Shown: positions 45,804 to 56,901, counted from the first letter of the stretch. The stretch is DNA of 64,000 bases from Liolophura sinensis (GCF_032854445.1 NC_088307.1:18612017-18676016), one strand, 5' to 3'. Notes: a model not told the origin generated them from the letters alone. A program made the numbers and translations.

Positions 45804-46527
45804 CTAAGCACAACCGTAGGGCCTGGTGATGTACAGTGTTGAGTTTCTTCAACTGGGAGCGTGACGCACCTCCATAAACACTGCAGGCATAGTCTAGCTT
45901 AGAACGAATCAGTGCTCGATAGAGCTGAAGTAGGGTTTCATGATCCCCTCCCCATCGAGCACTAGAGACAACCTTCAAAATATCAAGCGCCTTTAGGCAT
46001 CTGGCTCTAAGATAATTAATGTGAGATTTAAATGTAAGGTGCTTATCGAAGATCACCCCGAGGAATTTTGCCTCCGGCACAACCTTGATGGGGGATTCAT
46101 CTAAAAATACCTTGGGGTCTTCATGGGGGAAGTACTTCCGACAAAAGTGTACACAGTTAGTCTTCGACTTGGAGAACTTATATCCGTTCTCCAGTGCCCA
46201 GGCATGGATTTTGTTAAGGCAAATCTGCAGCTGTCTCTCAATAGTCTGCATACCTTTGCCTCGACAAGAGATACCAAGATCGTCCACAAAAAGGGACGCA
46301 TTCATACTAGGAGATAAAACTCTGGCAAGGCTATTAATCTTAATGCTAAAGAGAGTAACTGATAAAATGCTGCCTTGAGGAACCCCCTGATCTTCTTCAA
46401 AGCAGTCAGATAGGGTAGCCCCAACCCGAACTTGGAAGTGACGATGGTCTAAGAATTTACGAATAAAGTCAGGAAGCCGACCTCTAAGTCCAAATCCATG
46501 CATATCTTTCATAATACCATATTTCAA
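45697..46527 (-). CDS. LINE ORF2, RT palm and thumb
   Basis: 276 codons with EEDQGVPQGSILSVTLFSI and the catalytic SLFVDDLGI (FVDD in place of the usual YADD), then thumb sequence including KFLGVIFDKHLTFKSHI and SKLDYACSVYGGAS. Confidence 0.9.
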   Translation of the reverse strand: MKYGIMKDMHGFGLRGRLPDFIRKFLDHRHFQVRVGATLSDCFEEDQGVPQGSILSVTLFSIKINSLARVLSPSMNASLFVDDLGISCRGKGMQTIERQLQICLNKIHAWALENGYKFSKSKTNCVHFCRKYFPHEDPKVFLDESPIKVVPEAKFLGVIFDKHLTFKSHINYLRARCLKALDILKVVSSARWGGDHETLLQLYRALIRSKLDYACSVYGGASRSQLKKLNTVHHQALRLCLGAFRTSPVESLYVEANEPPLELRRTKTILTVYHQA

Positions 46528-48245
46528 AGTAGTGTCATATGCCTTTTCCAGATCAAAAAAGACAGAACGACATGGTCACGATTAACGATACCGTTCTTAA
46601 TAAAGCATTCTAGACGAACAAGGTGATCAACAGTACTGCGATTCTTTCGAAATCCACATTGAATGTCGCTTACCAACTCATTAGTCTCCAAAAACCAAAC
46701 CAAGCGATCGTTAATCATCCTCTCCATAGTCTTGCATACACAACTGGTTAAGGAAATAGGACGATAGTTATTTGGATCGGTAGAATCCTTTCCGGGCTTT
46801 GGGATGGGGACAATAATAGCGTTTTGCCATGAGGCAGGAAAATTCCCGGAAATCCAAATGGTATTAAAAATTCCAAGAAGCACCCTCAAGGAAGATTCTG
46901 GAAGGTGTCGTAAAAGCTGATAGTGGATATCATCTAGCCCTGGAGTTGAGTCATGGGCCTTGCTAAGGGATGCGGATAGTTCATGTAGAGAAAATGTAGC
47001 ATTGTAGGATTCTTCATTTGAGGATGTAAAATCAAGAGGACTTGCCTCGGTCCGTTCCTTGTTACGCTGGAACTGAGGCAAGTAATTATCTGAAGACGAA
47101 TGGTGCGCAAAAGAAGCGCCCAACCTATTGGCTATGTCAAGTTTTTCTGTCAAAGAATTATTCCCGTCTTTAAGATGATTGACAGTGACATTAGATCCCT
47201 TGCCTTTGATGCGTTGGATCATATTCCAGACTTTTGACATAGGGGTACGATGATTAATCTTAGAAACATAACGTTTCCAAGAGTCACGTTTGGGGTGTTT
47301 GATAGTCCTACGAGCTTTAGCTCGAGTACGCCTAACATCGTCTAAATTACCGGGAGATGGTCTACATCGGTACACGCGCTCAGCACGTTTCCTGAAACGC
47401 CTAGCTCGTTTACAGTCCTCCGTGAACCACGGTTTCTTAATACGGGGAACCGCACAAGATTTCGGGATACATTTGGAGGCTACATCGATTAGCTGATCCG
47501 AGAATAATTGGATAGGATCAACTGCATCAAGAAAAAGGTCGCTAGTAAGTGTTTCACCACACAGAACAGCAAAGCGGGGCCAGTCTGCTTTATCATAATT
47601 AAAGCGTGGAAGGGAGGAAGCTACCGGCTCCTCAAGGGTAAGTATGGTGGGGAAGTGGTCGCTTCCGCACAGATCATCATGGACGCTCCAGCTGAATTCC
47701 GATTTTAGCCCTGCATCAGCCAGAGCTAAATCAAGGACCGAATAAATTCCCTTTGCAGGGTGAAGGTAAGTATGTGTGCCATCATTTAAGACGCATAGAG
47801 AGTTATTAGATATAAAATCCTCCAATACAGAGCCCTTCTGGTTACGTTTAGAGTCACTCCAGAGAACACTATGGGCATTAAAGTCACCCAAAAGAAGACA
47901 CGGTTTAGGTAATTGATCATATAAATTTTGCAGCTCTTGTTGGTGAAGAGTAGAAGAAGGTGGTATATAAATAGAACAGATTGTTAATACTATACCCAGT
48001 GTGATACGCACCGCCACCGGCTGCAAATCGGTGTTCAGTGCCATTCTGTTGTGTATTACACCCTGCCTAATCAAAAGAGAAGAACACCCTGATGCCTTTC
48101 CATTCGTAGACGTGGCAACAGCGTGATGAGATACATAACCTCGACATTGATAACTAGGATCAGTCATCAGAGTTTCCTGCAAGCTAAAAGCTACAGGATT
48201 GAGGTCTTGAGCTAACATCTGGACCTCTGCGAGGTTACACCTCAA
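46524..48245 (-). CDS. LINE ORF2, endonuclease and first half of RT
   Basis: 573 codons. Endonuclease motifs SLQET (E), LLGDFNAHSVLWSD (about residue 118) and GSDHFP (about 195). RT begins near residue 470 with VPIPKPGKDS, NNYRPISLTS and QCGFRKNRSTVDHL. The frame changes near 46550, after VVLSF, just before the conserved F-D-x-x-K-A-Y/F motif. Confidence 0.9.
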   Translation of the reverse strand: MRCNLAEVQMLAQDLNPVAFSLQETLMTDPSYQCRGYVSHHAVATSTNGKASGCSSLLIRQGVIHNRMALNTDLQPVAVRITLGIVLTICSIYIPPSSTLHQQELQNLYDQLPKPCLLLGDFNAHSVLWSDSKRNQKGSVLEDFISNNSLCVLNDGTHTYLHPAKGIYSVLDLALADAGLKSEFSWSVHDDLCGSDHFPTILTLEEPVASSLPRFNYDKADWPRFAVLCGETLTSDLFLDAVDPIQLFSDQLIDVASKCIPKSCAVPRIKKPWFTEDCKRARRFRKRAERVYRCRPSPGNLDDVRRTRAKARRTIKHPKRDSWKRYVSKINHRTPMSKVWNMIQRIKGKGSNVTVNHLKDGNNSLTEKLDIANRLGASFAHHSSSDNYLPQFQRNKERTEASPLDFTSSNEESYNATFSLHELSASLSKAHDSTPGLDDIHYQLLRHLPESSLRVLLGIFNTIWISGNFPASWQNAIIVPIPKPGKDSTDPNNYRPISLTSCVCKTMERMINDRLVWFLETNELVSDIQCGFRKNRSTVDHLVRLECFIKNGIVNRDHVVLSFLIWKRHMTLL

Positions 48246-48279
48246 TCTGTAAGATCTTTGTAGTAGCCATTATTAATAT

Positions 48280-48474
48280 TTATTTATTCTTTTTCTTTTT
48301 TCTGGACTTCTTGTACATCGCTGCCCTACGCTCAGCGAAATCCTCCTGTGACAACGTTATCAACTTCTTCTGCTTTTTAACCTTGTCAACAACATTGTGG
48401 GCCAGGGAGAGAACTACTACCCTAAAGAGAGGACCACAACTATCCGTTTGGAACAGTGTGGATGCTGAGTGCAA
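48280..48474 (-). CDS. LINE ORF1, C-terminal remnant
   Basis: Lysine-rich end KVKKQKKLITLSQEDFAERR to KKSRKKKKNK, stopping 35 nt before ORF2, as expected of an ORF1 C-terminus. The N-terminal part is missing. Confidence 0.55.
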   Translation of the reverse strand: MHSASTLFQTDSCGPLFRVVVLSLAHNVVDKVKKQKKLITLSQEDFAERRAAMYKKSRKKKKNK

Positions 48475-48577
48475 AATAGATACGATATCACAAAGTGGAA
48501 ATGCACTAAACTATGTACAGGCTATTTACAGAGAGGCTAGTGAATACGTCCTGCCTCTAAGAGCGACAGAACGTAAT

Positions 48578-48639
48578 GTCCGTATGTATGTATGTATGTA
48601 TGTATGTATGTATGTATGTATGTATGTATGTATGTATGT

Positions 48640-48683
<44 letters not shown>

Positions 48684-48709
48684 TGCGTGTGTGCGTGTGT
48701 GTGTGTGTG

Positions 48710-48788
<79 letters not shown>

Positions 48789-48850
48789 ATGTATGTGTGT
48801 GTGTGTGTGTATGTATGTGTGTGTGTATGTATGTGTGTATGTATCTATGT
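48578..48850. repeat. (TATG)n / (TG)n microsatellite
   Basis: Long tetranucleotide then dinucleotide runs. The Cys/Val-repeat open frames here are an artefact of this composition. Confidence 0.97.
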
Positions 48851-48851
48851 A

Positions 48852-49035
48852 TGTGCTTGAGGTTTAACGTCGTACTTAACTATTTTTCATATGACGACAA
48901 GGAGCCATTAGGTGTGTGTACGGAAATTGTGTCTTCTTGTGGCGGGGGGAGTCCATGTCGCCAATGTGCTGCCGTCACATACCGAAAACAGCAGACATGA
49001 CACCCCATCCAGTCACATTATGCTAACACCGCGAC
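48852..49035 (-). mobile_element. SINE-B-like copy, diverged
   Basis: TGCTTGAGGTTTAACGTCGT and TTCATATGACGACAAGGAGC match the SINE-B tail; the body is of a different subtype. Confidence 0.65.
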
Positions 49036-49102
49036 TGGCGGTCATGTTTCCTTGCTCTAGCCCCCTCAGCGCTGGGAGCCATGTGACCGTTTCCTCTGTC
49101 TG

Positions 49103-49664
49103 AAGCCCCATCCAGGACTATCCAACATCGTTCAACTTTTGTTGACTCAACGGCAAGCTGAATGCTGTTGAGGTAAATTGAGTGTCCCGTCCACATTACA
49201 AACCAGATAGGTTCACACTGTTGTCGTGCGTTGAACCGAACTGAACTGTGTTGTTTTTTTTTTTTTTTACCAAACTTCAAAAAAATTGGAGGGGAAATTT
49301 CCATTCTTTCTCTCCAATGCATGAGACACAATGATTTTCTTTTGTTCCTGTTTTTGTAATCTTTAGAGCGAGTGTTGTATAGGCAAGGGTATTTTTCACA
49401 TTCCTGTATCAACGAAATTGGCTCATATCATGAGACCAAATTCTCTCTTTCGCCTTTGGTGCCGCCATTTTGCCCAGATCACGTTATTTCTACACGCCTG
49501 CTGACTGGTTACATTCACTCAACTTGATTCAGCTTGTTGGCAAAAAATACACATGCACATTTGCGATTAAACAAAGTTGGATGGTGCTGAATGTTGTTGG
49601 ACCCGTCCAGACTACTCAACACGACTCAACTTGTTGACTCAACAAGGGTAATCTAGACGGGGCT
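49103..49664. mobile_element. MITE-2, 0.56 kb, TIR AGCCCC
   Basis: Left end AGCCCCATCCAGGACTATCC, right end (reversed) AGCCCCGTCTAGATTACCC, followed on both sides by inverted runs of GTTGAGTCAACAAGTTGA-like sequence. Non-coding; superfamily not assigned and target-site duplication unclear. Confidence 0.75.
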
Positions 49665-50812
49665 TAACGCTTGTTGAAGAAAACTTGCCTTCCACCAGTA
49701 TGTTGTGCATATCTGTGCGTCACACGTGAGAATGTTCGTGGTTTGAATATAGGCATGTTTTTTGGTTTTCCTTTGTGCCTAATATTTTCTCAACCAAGGT
49801 CAAATCATACCAAAGACTTTAAAAATGTTACCTGCTGAAGCCTCGCTTTTTTCGTCTTTTTTTTTTTTTTTTTTTTTTTTTTGCCCGGTGGTATTTGCAA
49901 AAGTGTGGTGGTTTAAACCGAGCACACAGGGTTCCTCTGCGCAAAAAACAGACCACGGTCGTAAATTCAATGTTCTTGAATACGGCGTTAAACCCGTGAT
50001 AAATAATTAAACAAAATAAAATAAAAAACCTGATATTCTTGAAAATTATTTAAAATGACAGGAAATGTTGTTAATGAACATAAAACTTGCCTGGTTTTGA
50101 TCTCCAGTGTAAAGAAGCCGATGCATCTTCACTGAAAGGGTTGATTTTAAGTACGGAGTATTAAATACAATGGCCTTTGGTATACTCATAATATGCGACA
50201 AAGCTTCCGATGACTTGCGAACTGGGCCAAAGGAACATCAAAAGCCATGCGGGAAGAAATCAAATGTAGGCGTACCTTATTAGGTATCGATTCAGAGTTT
50301 GTCCAGTTTTTGCAATGACACCCTTCCTGTGTGTAATGAGAGGTTGTGTCGTTTCGTACAGAACATGCCGTGTTGGACGTAGGGTGAATTGTGTGCATGA
50401 ATGGCCTGACAGCAGGCTGCACGCATGGCTTGTTTTTGTGACAGCTGTGAAAGATAGAAAATAACCTCCACAAACAGCTATAGAATGACTTTTTAAATTA
50501 GGTTTTAAATTAGCAATGGAAGGCCAAGATGTAATGATATATACTGCGCAAATTGCAAACATGTGTTCTTTATGTTGGCGGACACACGTTAAAGGTTCTG
50601 TTGAATGCAAATAGGAAAAACATCACCCACCAATTACCGCCTGCGGCAGCCTGCATGTATGAAACAACTGTTTTGTTAACAATTCCATCAGCATTGTCAA
50701 ACGAAAGAAAAACGAAGTCAAAGCACCCAGGATGTTCGTCACAGGTTATAAGCGTCAAATATGTATGGCTTTATTCCTCACTCATCAGCTGATAAATGGA
50801 CGTTCCAAATCG
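49665..50812. other. Gene-poor stretch with a degraded SINE-A tail
   Basis: Poly-T at 49857-49882 and a worn SINE-A 3' end at about 49920-50030 (TTCTTGAATACGGCGTTAAA, then AATAAAATAAA). Short open frames are unconvincing. Confidence 0.5.
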
Positions 50813-51029
50813 CTAATCATGGGCGTCAACCTCAGCTTTATCACACATTTCTAATATAAAATCAATACGCCGCGGGTTTGAACACATTCCTGACAGCGCA
50901 TGCCGCGCTCCGTACGTTCGTTTTACACCACTGTCACCACAAGCAAGTTTTGAGACATCTTGAACAACGTGACGGGGCAGGAAGTCATTCTCTTTCTTTA
51001 AGTATGCGCACCATGATTCTAGCAAACAC
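50813..51029 (-). CDS. Possible terminal exon of an unidentified protein
   Basis: After acceptor AATTGTTTCAG the minus strand reads CLLESWCAYLKKENDFLPRH, VVQDVSKLACGDSGVKRTYG, ARHALSGMCSNPRRIDFILE, MCDKAEVDAHD and a stop: about 72 residues of normal, charged composition with six cysteines. I do not recognise the family and found no upstream exon. It forms one arm of an inverted duplication whose other arm (51184-51490) is degenerate, so it may instead belong to a repeat family. Confidence 0.35.
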
Positions 51030-51490
51030 CTGAAACAATTTTATTGATGAATGCTGATTAAGTAGTAAGGTAAGCCTAAAGAAGCGTGAAAGGTCTAGCT
51101 TGTCTAGTGCATACTCCTTACTGCGCACGTAGGCTTTTTTGGCTTCGCCTCACCACGGCCGTCCTTGCGCAGAACTATTTACTCAGCATTCATCAATAAA
51201 ATTGTTGGTTAGAATCCAGTTGCGCTAACTTTAGATAAGAGAATGTAAGTGTATCAATGGTTAATAAAGCAAAGGTCGAACCAGAGATTTTGTGTTTTCT
51301 GACATCACTTCCTGCCCCATCACCGTGACCTCAGTGACCTCGGCGTTGTTGAAGATTTCTGTACAAAATTTTCTACTAGTAGCAGTGATGTAAAGCGGAA
51401 TTAAAGAGCGGCCCATGTGCTGTTAAGGAGTATGTGTCTAGTGTTGACAGAGATGTAAAGAGTGAGCTGAAAGAGGCGCATGAGCTGTAA
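50813..51490. repeat. Inverted duplication of the candidate exon with its acceptor
   Basis: Arm 1 is 50813-51058 and arm 2 about 51184-51490, head to head with a 125-bp spacer. The innermost 22 bp (CAATTTTATTGATGAATGCTGA) are perfect. Outer matches include CTTCCTGCCCC, GTTGTT-AAGAT and GAGCGNGGC/GAGCGGCCC. Arm 2 is not open. Confidence 0.7.
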
Positions 51491-51654
51491 GGATTGAGGA
51501 GGAAAGGGGTGGGTCGTGGCCTTGCCTTTTAATCGCTAGAACAATTAGCGGTCGACGACACTCGTCTGGCCGTTTGCACAGTCTAACGTTCGCTGAAGAC
51601 CTATTGTATTCCACCAATATGGCGTGCACATCTGTTCTTCGCATGTAGGAAAGT

Positions 51655-51722
51655 TTTCGCCGTCTTATAAGTGAAATATCAATGAGTACGGCGTAAAACA
51701 ATAATCAAATAAATAAATAAGA
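51655..51722 (+). mobile_element. SINE-A 3' fragment
   Basis: TCGCCGTCTTATAAGTGAAA to AATAATCAAATAAATAAATA. Confidence 0.8.
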
Positions 51723-52312
51723 TAAATCGACGAGAGACCAGATTTCATCAGTCGTCGCTGCTCTGGTTTTACTGTGTCGGAAGCCGGATGCGGCCACTCG
51801 CGTTTTCTTACTTTCGACCGTATAAAAATAAGGTCAAAAGTTACAGGACAAAGTAAGACTGTTTTTACCTTTGACGACAAAAGAGTTCCAACTCGAAACT
51901 CCCCTTGAATGAATAACCCAATACCACTTCTGAATGAACACAAAGTTTTTTTCTCATTTTTTATCTGAAAACCCTTTCACATTTAGCCGCACATGGTATA
52001 TTTATAAACTGTTTCCTTTAGCTTGTTTATCTTCATCTATCTGTAAAATCACTTACATTGGCAACCAGAATTGCCTTTAATCCGTGATACGTTACAACTC
52101 ACCCGTTACACATCGAAATACTGAATGTCCATATCACTACAAAGAAAACGCAATTAGGATACATCCACTAGTTGATAATGTTTAACTCCCTGTGTTTCTT
52201 TCAGACACCAAAACTTCGTTGCTTCGGGTGATGTCATAATTTATATTAACAAAAGAAGTGTCATTCTGGATGATCGGTCGAGTTTAGCATGTTTTGGTAG
52301 ACAGCAGCACCA
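51723..52312. other. Gene-poor stretch
   Basis: No gene seen; a short piece of dispersed repeat D near 51860-51915 (AAAGAGTTCCAACTCGAAAC). Confidence 0.45.
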
Positions 52313-52534
52313 GGGGTCGATTTCACGAAACTATTTCTGACTGACTTAAGTCAATATTTGAATTACGATTTTAAGACTTATTTTTGGGCGTTGGATATTG
52401 AAATTTTGACTCCTCGTCAATGCTATCTAAAGACAGATGCGCCTAAATTGAAACTTTCAGTATGAAAAAGTAAGCATCGTAAAGAATTTTTAAATTTTGA
52501 CTTAGGTCAAAACCAGCTTTGTGTTATCCGCCCC
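52313..52534. mobile_element. MITE-3, 0.22 kb
   Basis: Left GGGGTCGATTTCACGAAAC and ACTTAAGTC; right end (reversed) GGGGCGGATAACACAAAGC and ACCTAAGTC. Long imperfect terminal inverted repeats, no coding capacity. Confidence 0.75.
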
Positions 52535-53276
52535 AGTTACCTAAACTGTTATCAACATCACTCTAAACTTGGTCCTTAACATTGTCATTTGTCAGACATG
52601 GGGAGTTTTTCTACACGGTCAAATATACACTTCAGATAAATAATATATGTGGCTACATAAATACGAATGAAGTCATCTTCAAGCTTACCACATAAATCGT
52701 AATATCGTAATGACGGCAGCTTCCTGGATCTTGGGCGTCCCCACACCCCTTTCTCTTCTCAAAATCGGTATAATTTGTTATCATATATGATCATAGCTCG
52801 CACTATAGGATAGCATAAATGTTTTGTTTGCAAGACAAACCTTAGTGAGATGTACGCCAATGGTCTCGTGACTTATGTCTCAAGAATAATTCGTTATTCA
52901 AAGTCTTGCCTCTTTTACTTTTTACATTTCTTCGAAGCGAAATGAGATCTCTCCCTCGAAACGGAGTGACCCTCTGTCACGTATGCGGGGACCTATCTGA
53001 CCTACTTGGACATGAAGTTGTCCATAAATGGAAACATTGGGTACCTAAAACAAGTGGGTCCAAATCGTGTGATCCTTTAGTCTTTTCTGTAATAATGCGT
53101 CACTGTTTGTGTATAATTGTTCTCGTAAAGTAAAAAAATGTAGTCCACAAGTACTGTAGCGTTGTAGCAGAAAATAGCGTCTTTTACAGAGTCTGTCACC
53201 CGCTTGTTTAGGCGATCATATCCACTGTACGTCATGACGTAGTTTAGTCGTCATCCCGGACGTCACATAAATAACT
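52535..53276. other. 3' flank of the GPCR gene
   Basis: No other gene seen. Probably includes the receptor's 3' UTR. Confidence 0.45.
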
Positions 53277-54272
53277 CTAGTCGCCATCAACACTGGTAGT
53301 TGTACCTTCAGTTTTGAGCAATTCAGTGAATCGGCAAAACAAAACTGAACGTACCAGCTGAACTGCCATCGAACGGAATGACTTGTAGATCATCGAGTAG
53401 ATAAACACATTCATAAAACTGTTGCTGTTTGCCAACCACATTAACGAAAACTGAACACCGGGTGGGATGTTGATGTCGACGGCGAATGACAAGGTGAACA
53501 CAGAGATGACGTACGGTCCCCATGCGGTGAAATACACGATGGCCGTGATACTGAGAATCTTGACAGCGCGCATGTCCATTTTCTTGACGTTAGTTGCGGC
53601 ATCAGCAGGTCTGATCGTACTAGACATTGCGCTGGTCTCTCTTATCACTGACACTGACGTCCAAACAATAACTGTTCCGGACGCCACAGGGATATATATT
53701 CCAGTGACGATGCAAAGCCATGGGAATGCCCAATACAGGCCACACATCACTGTGGATGGGGAATATTGGTAGTACGAGAAGTCAGGCGAAATAAAGATCG
53801 GCATCACGAATGTCCCCACCCCTAGTGACCATAGGGCCACTAGAGCCGTCACACAGCGCTTGGGGGTCATCAGGGTGTGGTAGCGCAGGGGGAACTTCAC
53901 AGCTAGATACCTGTCCACGCTAACTACGGATAAACTCCATATGGAGACGGCACAGCACGTTCCGTGGAATATCCCCGCGATCTGGCACCATTCCGTTCCG
54001 TATGGCCACGTTCCGGTGACCGCGGGCACGAGGCAGGGCAGCATGCACAAGACACCTGACGTCAGGTCGGCGATGCTCAGGTTGAGCACGCAGACCTTGG
54101 CGATCAGAGGGATCTGTCGTGTCTTCCGCAACACGACCAGATTGAGCAGGTTCGTGAGGATCACAGTAAGAGAAACCACGAGGATCACGACGATCCGAAT
54201 GGGCTGAGGAATCGAGTGAGCGTCCGAAGGATCTGCTCGGGATTGGTTGTAAGCATTGGTAGTGTTATCCAT
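53277..54272 (-). CDS. Class A (rhodopsin-like) orphan G-protein-coupled receptor, single exon
   Basis: 331 aa plasma-membrane receptor with seven hydrophobic segments (about 27-50, 60-83, 97-119, 139-160, 181-207, 236-259, 273-295). Class A landmarks: NLSIADL with D69 in TM2, GTWPYGTEWC before TM3 with C96 paired to C177, VDRYLAV (D120-R121-Y122) ending TM3, W148 in TM4, P195 in TM5, WGPY at 251-254 in TM6, and NSFMNVFIY in TM7. Two N-glycosylation sites (N3, N9) precede TM1. Deviations: TM6 has A250 in place of the usual Cys of CWxP, and the TM7 NPxxY motif reads N-V-F-I-Y. The short third loop (about 211-235) and short tail suggest a peptide or amine-like orphan receptor; the ligand cannot be told. 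It starts at the first ATG, with no sign of an intron in the coding part. Confidence 0.93.
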   Translation of the reverse strand: MDNTTNAYNQSRADPSDAHSIPQPIRIVVILVVSLTVILTNLLNLVVLRKTRQIPLIAKVCVLNLSIADLTSGVLCMLPCLVPAVTGTWPYGTEWCQIAGIFHGTCCAVSIWSLSVVSVDRYLAVKFPLRYHTLMTPKRCVTALVALWSLGVGTFVMPIFISPDFSYYQYSPSTVMCGLYWAFPWLCIVTGIYIPVASGTVIVWTSVSVIRETSAMSSTIRPADAATNVKKMDMRAVKILSITAIVYFTAWGPYVISVFTLSFAVDINIPPGVQFSLMWLANSNSFMNVFIYSMIYKSFRSMAVQLVRSVLFCRFTELLKTEGTTTSVDGD

Positions 54273-56901
54273 TAAAACTTAAAACATTTATTACTTTTTT
54301 GTTCCTGTTTTTGGTAGCCCACACGTTGCGGTCATTTCATGTTCGCATGTAGCAGCGCACTCATGGCGACTATCACGCAAATACTTCACTTCTATGGAAA
54401 TCGGAGAGTTTCATTTTTCAGCATTTCTCGGTACTTTCACAAGTAGGAATTTGTGGCCATTGTATCAAATTTAGCACTCATGACCAAGGTCACGCTGAAT
54501 AGAACCAGAAGACACGTCCTGTTTCAGGTCTTTTTCACGAGAAGGAATTTGTCGTCATTGTACCAAATGTCCCTCGTGTTAAATGTCTTAATCCTACAGA
54601 AATCAGAGCACATCGCCTTTCATCTCTTTTCGGGTATTTCACGAGAAGTAATTTGTGGCCATCGTACTAAATATTGGACGTGGTAAATGTCTTGATTCTT
54701 TGGAAATCAGAGTGTACGTCCTTTGTCAGCATTTCTGCGAACTTGGCATATTCTACAGTTCCTGTATGGTAATGTTCAATATACTGTGTTCAGATCAGTA
54801 TACTCAAAGTGGCAGATGTCTTTATAGATAACTATAACGCGTGAAATCGCAGTCGTTGAAAACGTCTAAGTGCCGTTCTGTAAGGCATCTCTGTGAATGT
54901 CAATGGAGCACTAAAAACCCAGCCGATTTAGACTTGCGTGCAAGTGTCGTTCTTGACTGAAAAGTTCCTACTGAAATCAATTCCTGTCGGTGAACAGAAA
55001 GGATGTCTTCAATTTGTCTGCATTGACAAAGAAATCTATTTTCTTCCTCTTCTAAGCTGTTCTGTGACCAATACAAGCAATAGATATGTAGTTAAATAGC
55101 GTTTTAAGATCCTCATGAAAAGGGCTTTTAAATCTGTTGTAATCGTTGACAATAGAGCGCACACTGGTATTTAAACACAAATGTCCAACGTCTATAATCC
55201 ATCAGCGCATAACGAAAACAGATTGCATAACTCATCTGTGCGCGTGATGTTTAAACCTGTTTATTCATTAAACTGCACAGATATCCACTGTCCTTGTAGA
55301 TGGAATCTGTATGTATGTGGATCCACAGCTATACAATGAACAGATAAGTCCATGCCATTAACACAGCTGCTGTACAGAGATGTTTCTTCTGGAGAACATC
55401 TGACTTTATCCCTTTGATTCTTGTCCCTGTTAAGGAAACATTCTTTCAAGTCACTGTGTTTTGCTGATAACGGTCAAAAGAAAGCAAATGTTGAAACTTC
55501 TAATTTAGTGGTGATAAATGTAGTTGCAGGGACTGGGCGGTCCAGTCACAGCTGTACATAGTTCTCAAGGCTTAGCTGCAAAAAAGGAAAAACATTCAAA
55601 GCGATTCGGTGGGGAAAAAAACACTCTTTTAACGTCCCCATCAATCGATATAATCTATACCGTAGATAAATCATTCCTACGACTTTGGTTGGAGTGTAGC
55701 TTGGTGTTTTTGGAGCTATCCAATACAGTTTTCTTTAATCCGGACGTCGTCGAAGCGCTTCGGTATAGAATGAAAACAAATCTCCGGATGATTGGGTATC
55801 GAATATCTTAACATCAAGGTACTGAGGACAGGTAAAGACGTTTCCGTTCAGTAGCAAATTACAGGTTTTGTATTGCTCACAACCTACAGACAATGTATTC
55901 CTCGAACAACAAATTATTTCGATTATAATGTCAAATCAAAGGTTTATACACACAAGCTTGAGTCCTTCTGATGAAAGGCCCACAGATCGAAAGAACACTG
56001 AAGTACGCGTTGAATTTTTTGCTGACAAAAGTCCCATTTGTGTTACGCCATGCAGAAAATGCACAGAGAAAAATCAACTGCATTACTGTTTCCACTCTTC
56101 CGGTATTTCATCTCATTTTGAAGTCATTTCTAGAAGAATTCCATTCAAAACTGAGGTTATCACCAAAGCTTAGTAAGATGTGTCATTCTTTCCTTCAGCA
56201 AATACCCATATGGTGTTGTCAATTCACTGGTTGATCTGGCGGAAAAGCTGTCTCGTCAATCGTCTATGATGGGAAAGGAATTAAGTCTGACAACAGGAAT
56301 AATTTTTTTCACCAGCGCGATTTAAGTTTTTACCAATATGAGGTGTGTTATTGGAAAAGAAAACAGTGCATCACAAGGCATCTCTGTACAAGGATATCTG
56401 CTCATCCCCACTAATAACACTTTGAGTTCATATCCACATTTTCCTCTGCTCTCTGGCAGGCTTTATACAATTCACCTGAATAATAATTCCATTTCTAAAT
56501 AACAAACCCCACAAGTGGGTTGCACTGTTTCTGGTAGCTGTCCATCAGTCCAAAATCTACGCACTAGTTACCACGCCTACTTTCCTCTCTACCATACATG
56601 CGTCCAGACATCCAATCCAACTGGATCTGATGCCAGGCTGAATACGATGCCGGTCAAAGCTTTTCTATGGTTGCCAATCGATTTGCAGAACCTGTTTTCT
56701 TTTCATGAAGGGTAAAGTCGAATGAAGCCTCGTCTCACGGCACGTTACAAATGAGATGTGTTTAAATCTGTTTTCTTGTTGACTTTGTGTCATGATCTGT
56801 ACACGTTCTTGGCATTACCCTCTCGTCGAAGTATCGGTCTTTTGCTACGTTCACTGCAGGGGTCTGTAATTGTATATAAGGAGATATTAATTTACACTAA
56901 T
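54273..56901. other. 5' flank of the GPCR and gene-poor stretch
   Basis: At 54430-54730 three degenerate units share CGAGAAG-AATTTGTGGCCAT-type sequence (AATTTGTGGCCATTGTA, AATTTGTCGTCATTGTA, AATTTGTGGCCATCGTA), spaced roughly 100 bp. Otherwise no gene I can support. Confidence 0.5.
54430..54740 (+). repeat. ~103-bp degenerate tandem repeat, 3 units
   Basis: Units begin near 54440, 54542 and 54644. Each contains CACGAGAAGNAATTTGT, CCATNGTACYAAAT and CAGAGNNCRYCCTTT-like sequence. Just upstream of the GPCR start. Confidence 0.65.

Larger units (their letters stand above)
44405..48575 (-). mobile_element. I/Nimb-like LINE, 5' truncated and frame-broken
   Basis: Non-LTR retrotransposon read on the minus strand: ORF1 tail, ORF2 with apurinic endonuclease, reverse transcriptase and RNase H, then a short 3' UTR. 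RNase H after the RT places it in the I group rather than Jockey proper (family knowledge). The 3' end reads ATTGTTGAAAGCGACGTTAA then CACTCA repeats and matches the SINE-B tail. Only the end of ORF1 remains before a microsatellite at 48578, so the insertion is 5' truncated. At least three frame changes interrupt ORF2, so it cannot be active. Confidence 0.9.

Noticed and set aside
44577-48245. Retroviral or LTR-type pol gene
   Set aside because: Endonuclease upstream of RT, no protease or integrase and no LTRs. It is a non-LTR LINE with RNase H.
48311-49000. Cys/Val repeat protein of 229 codons
   Set aside because: It is the translation of a TATG/TG microsatellite; the minus-strand LINE and a SINE flank it.
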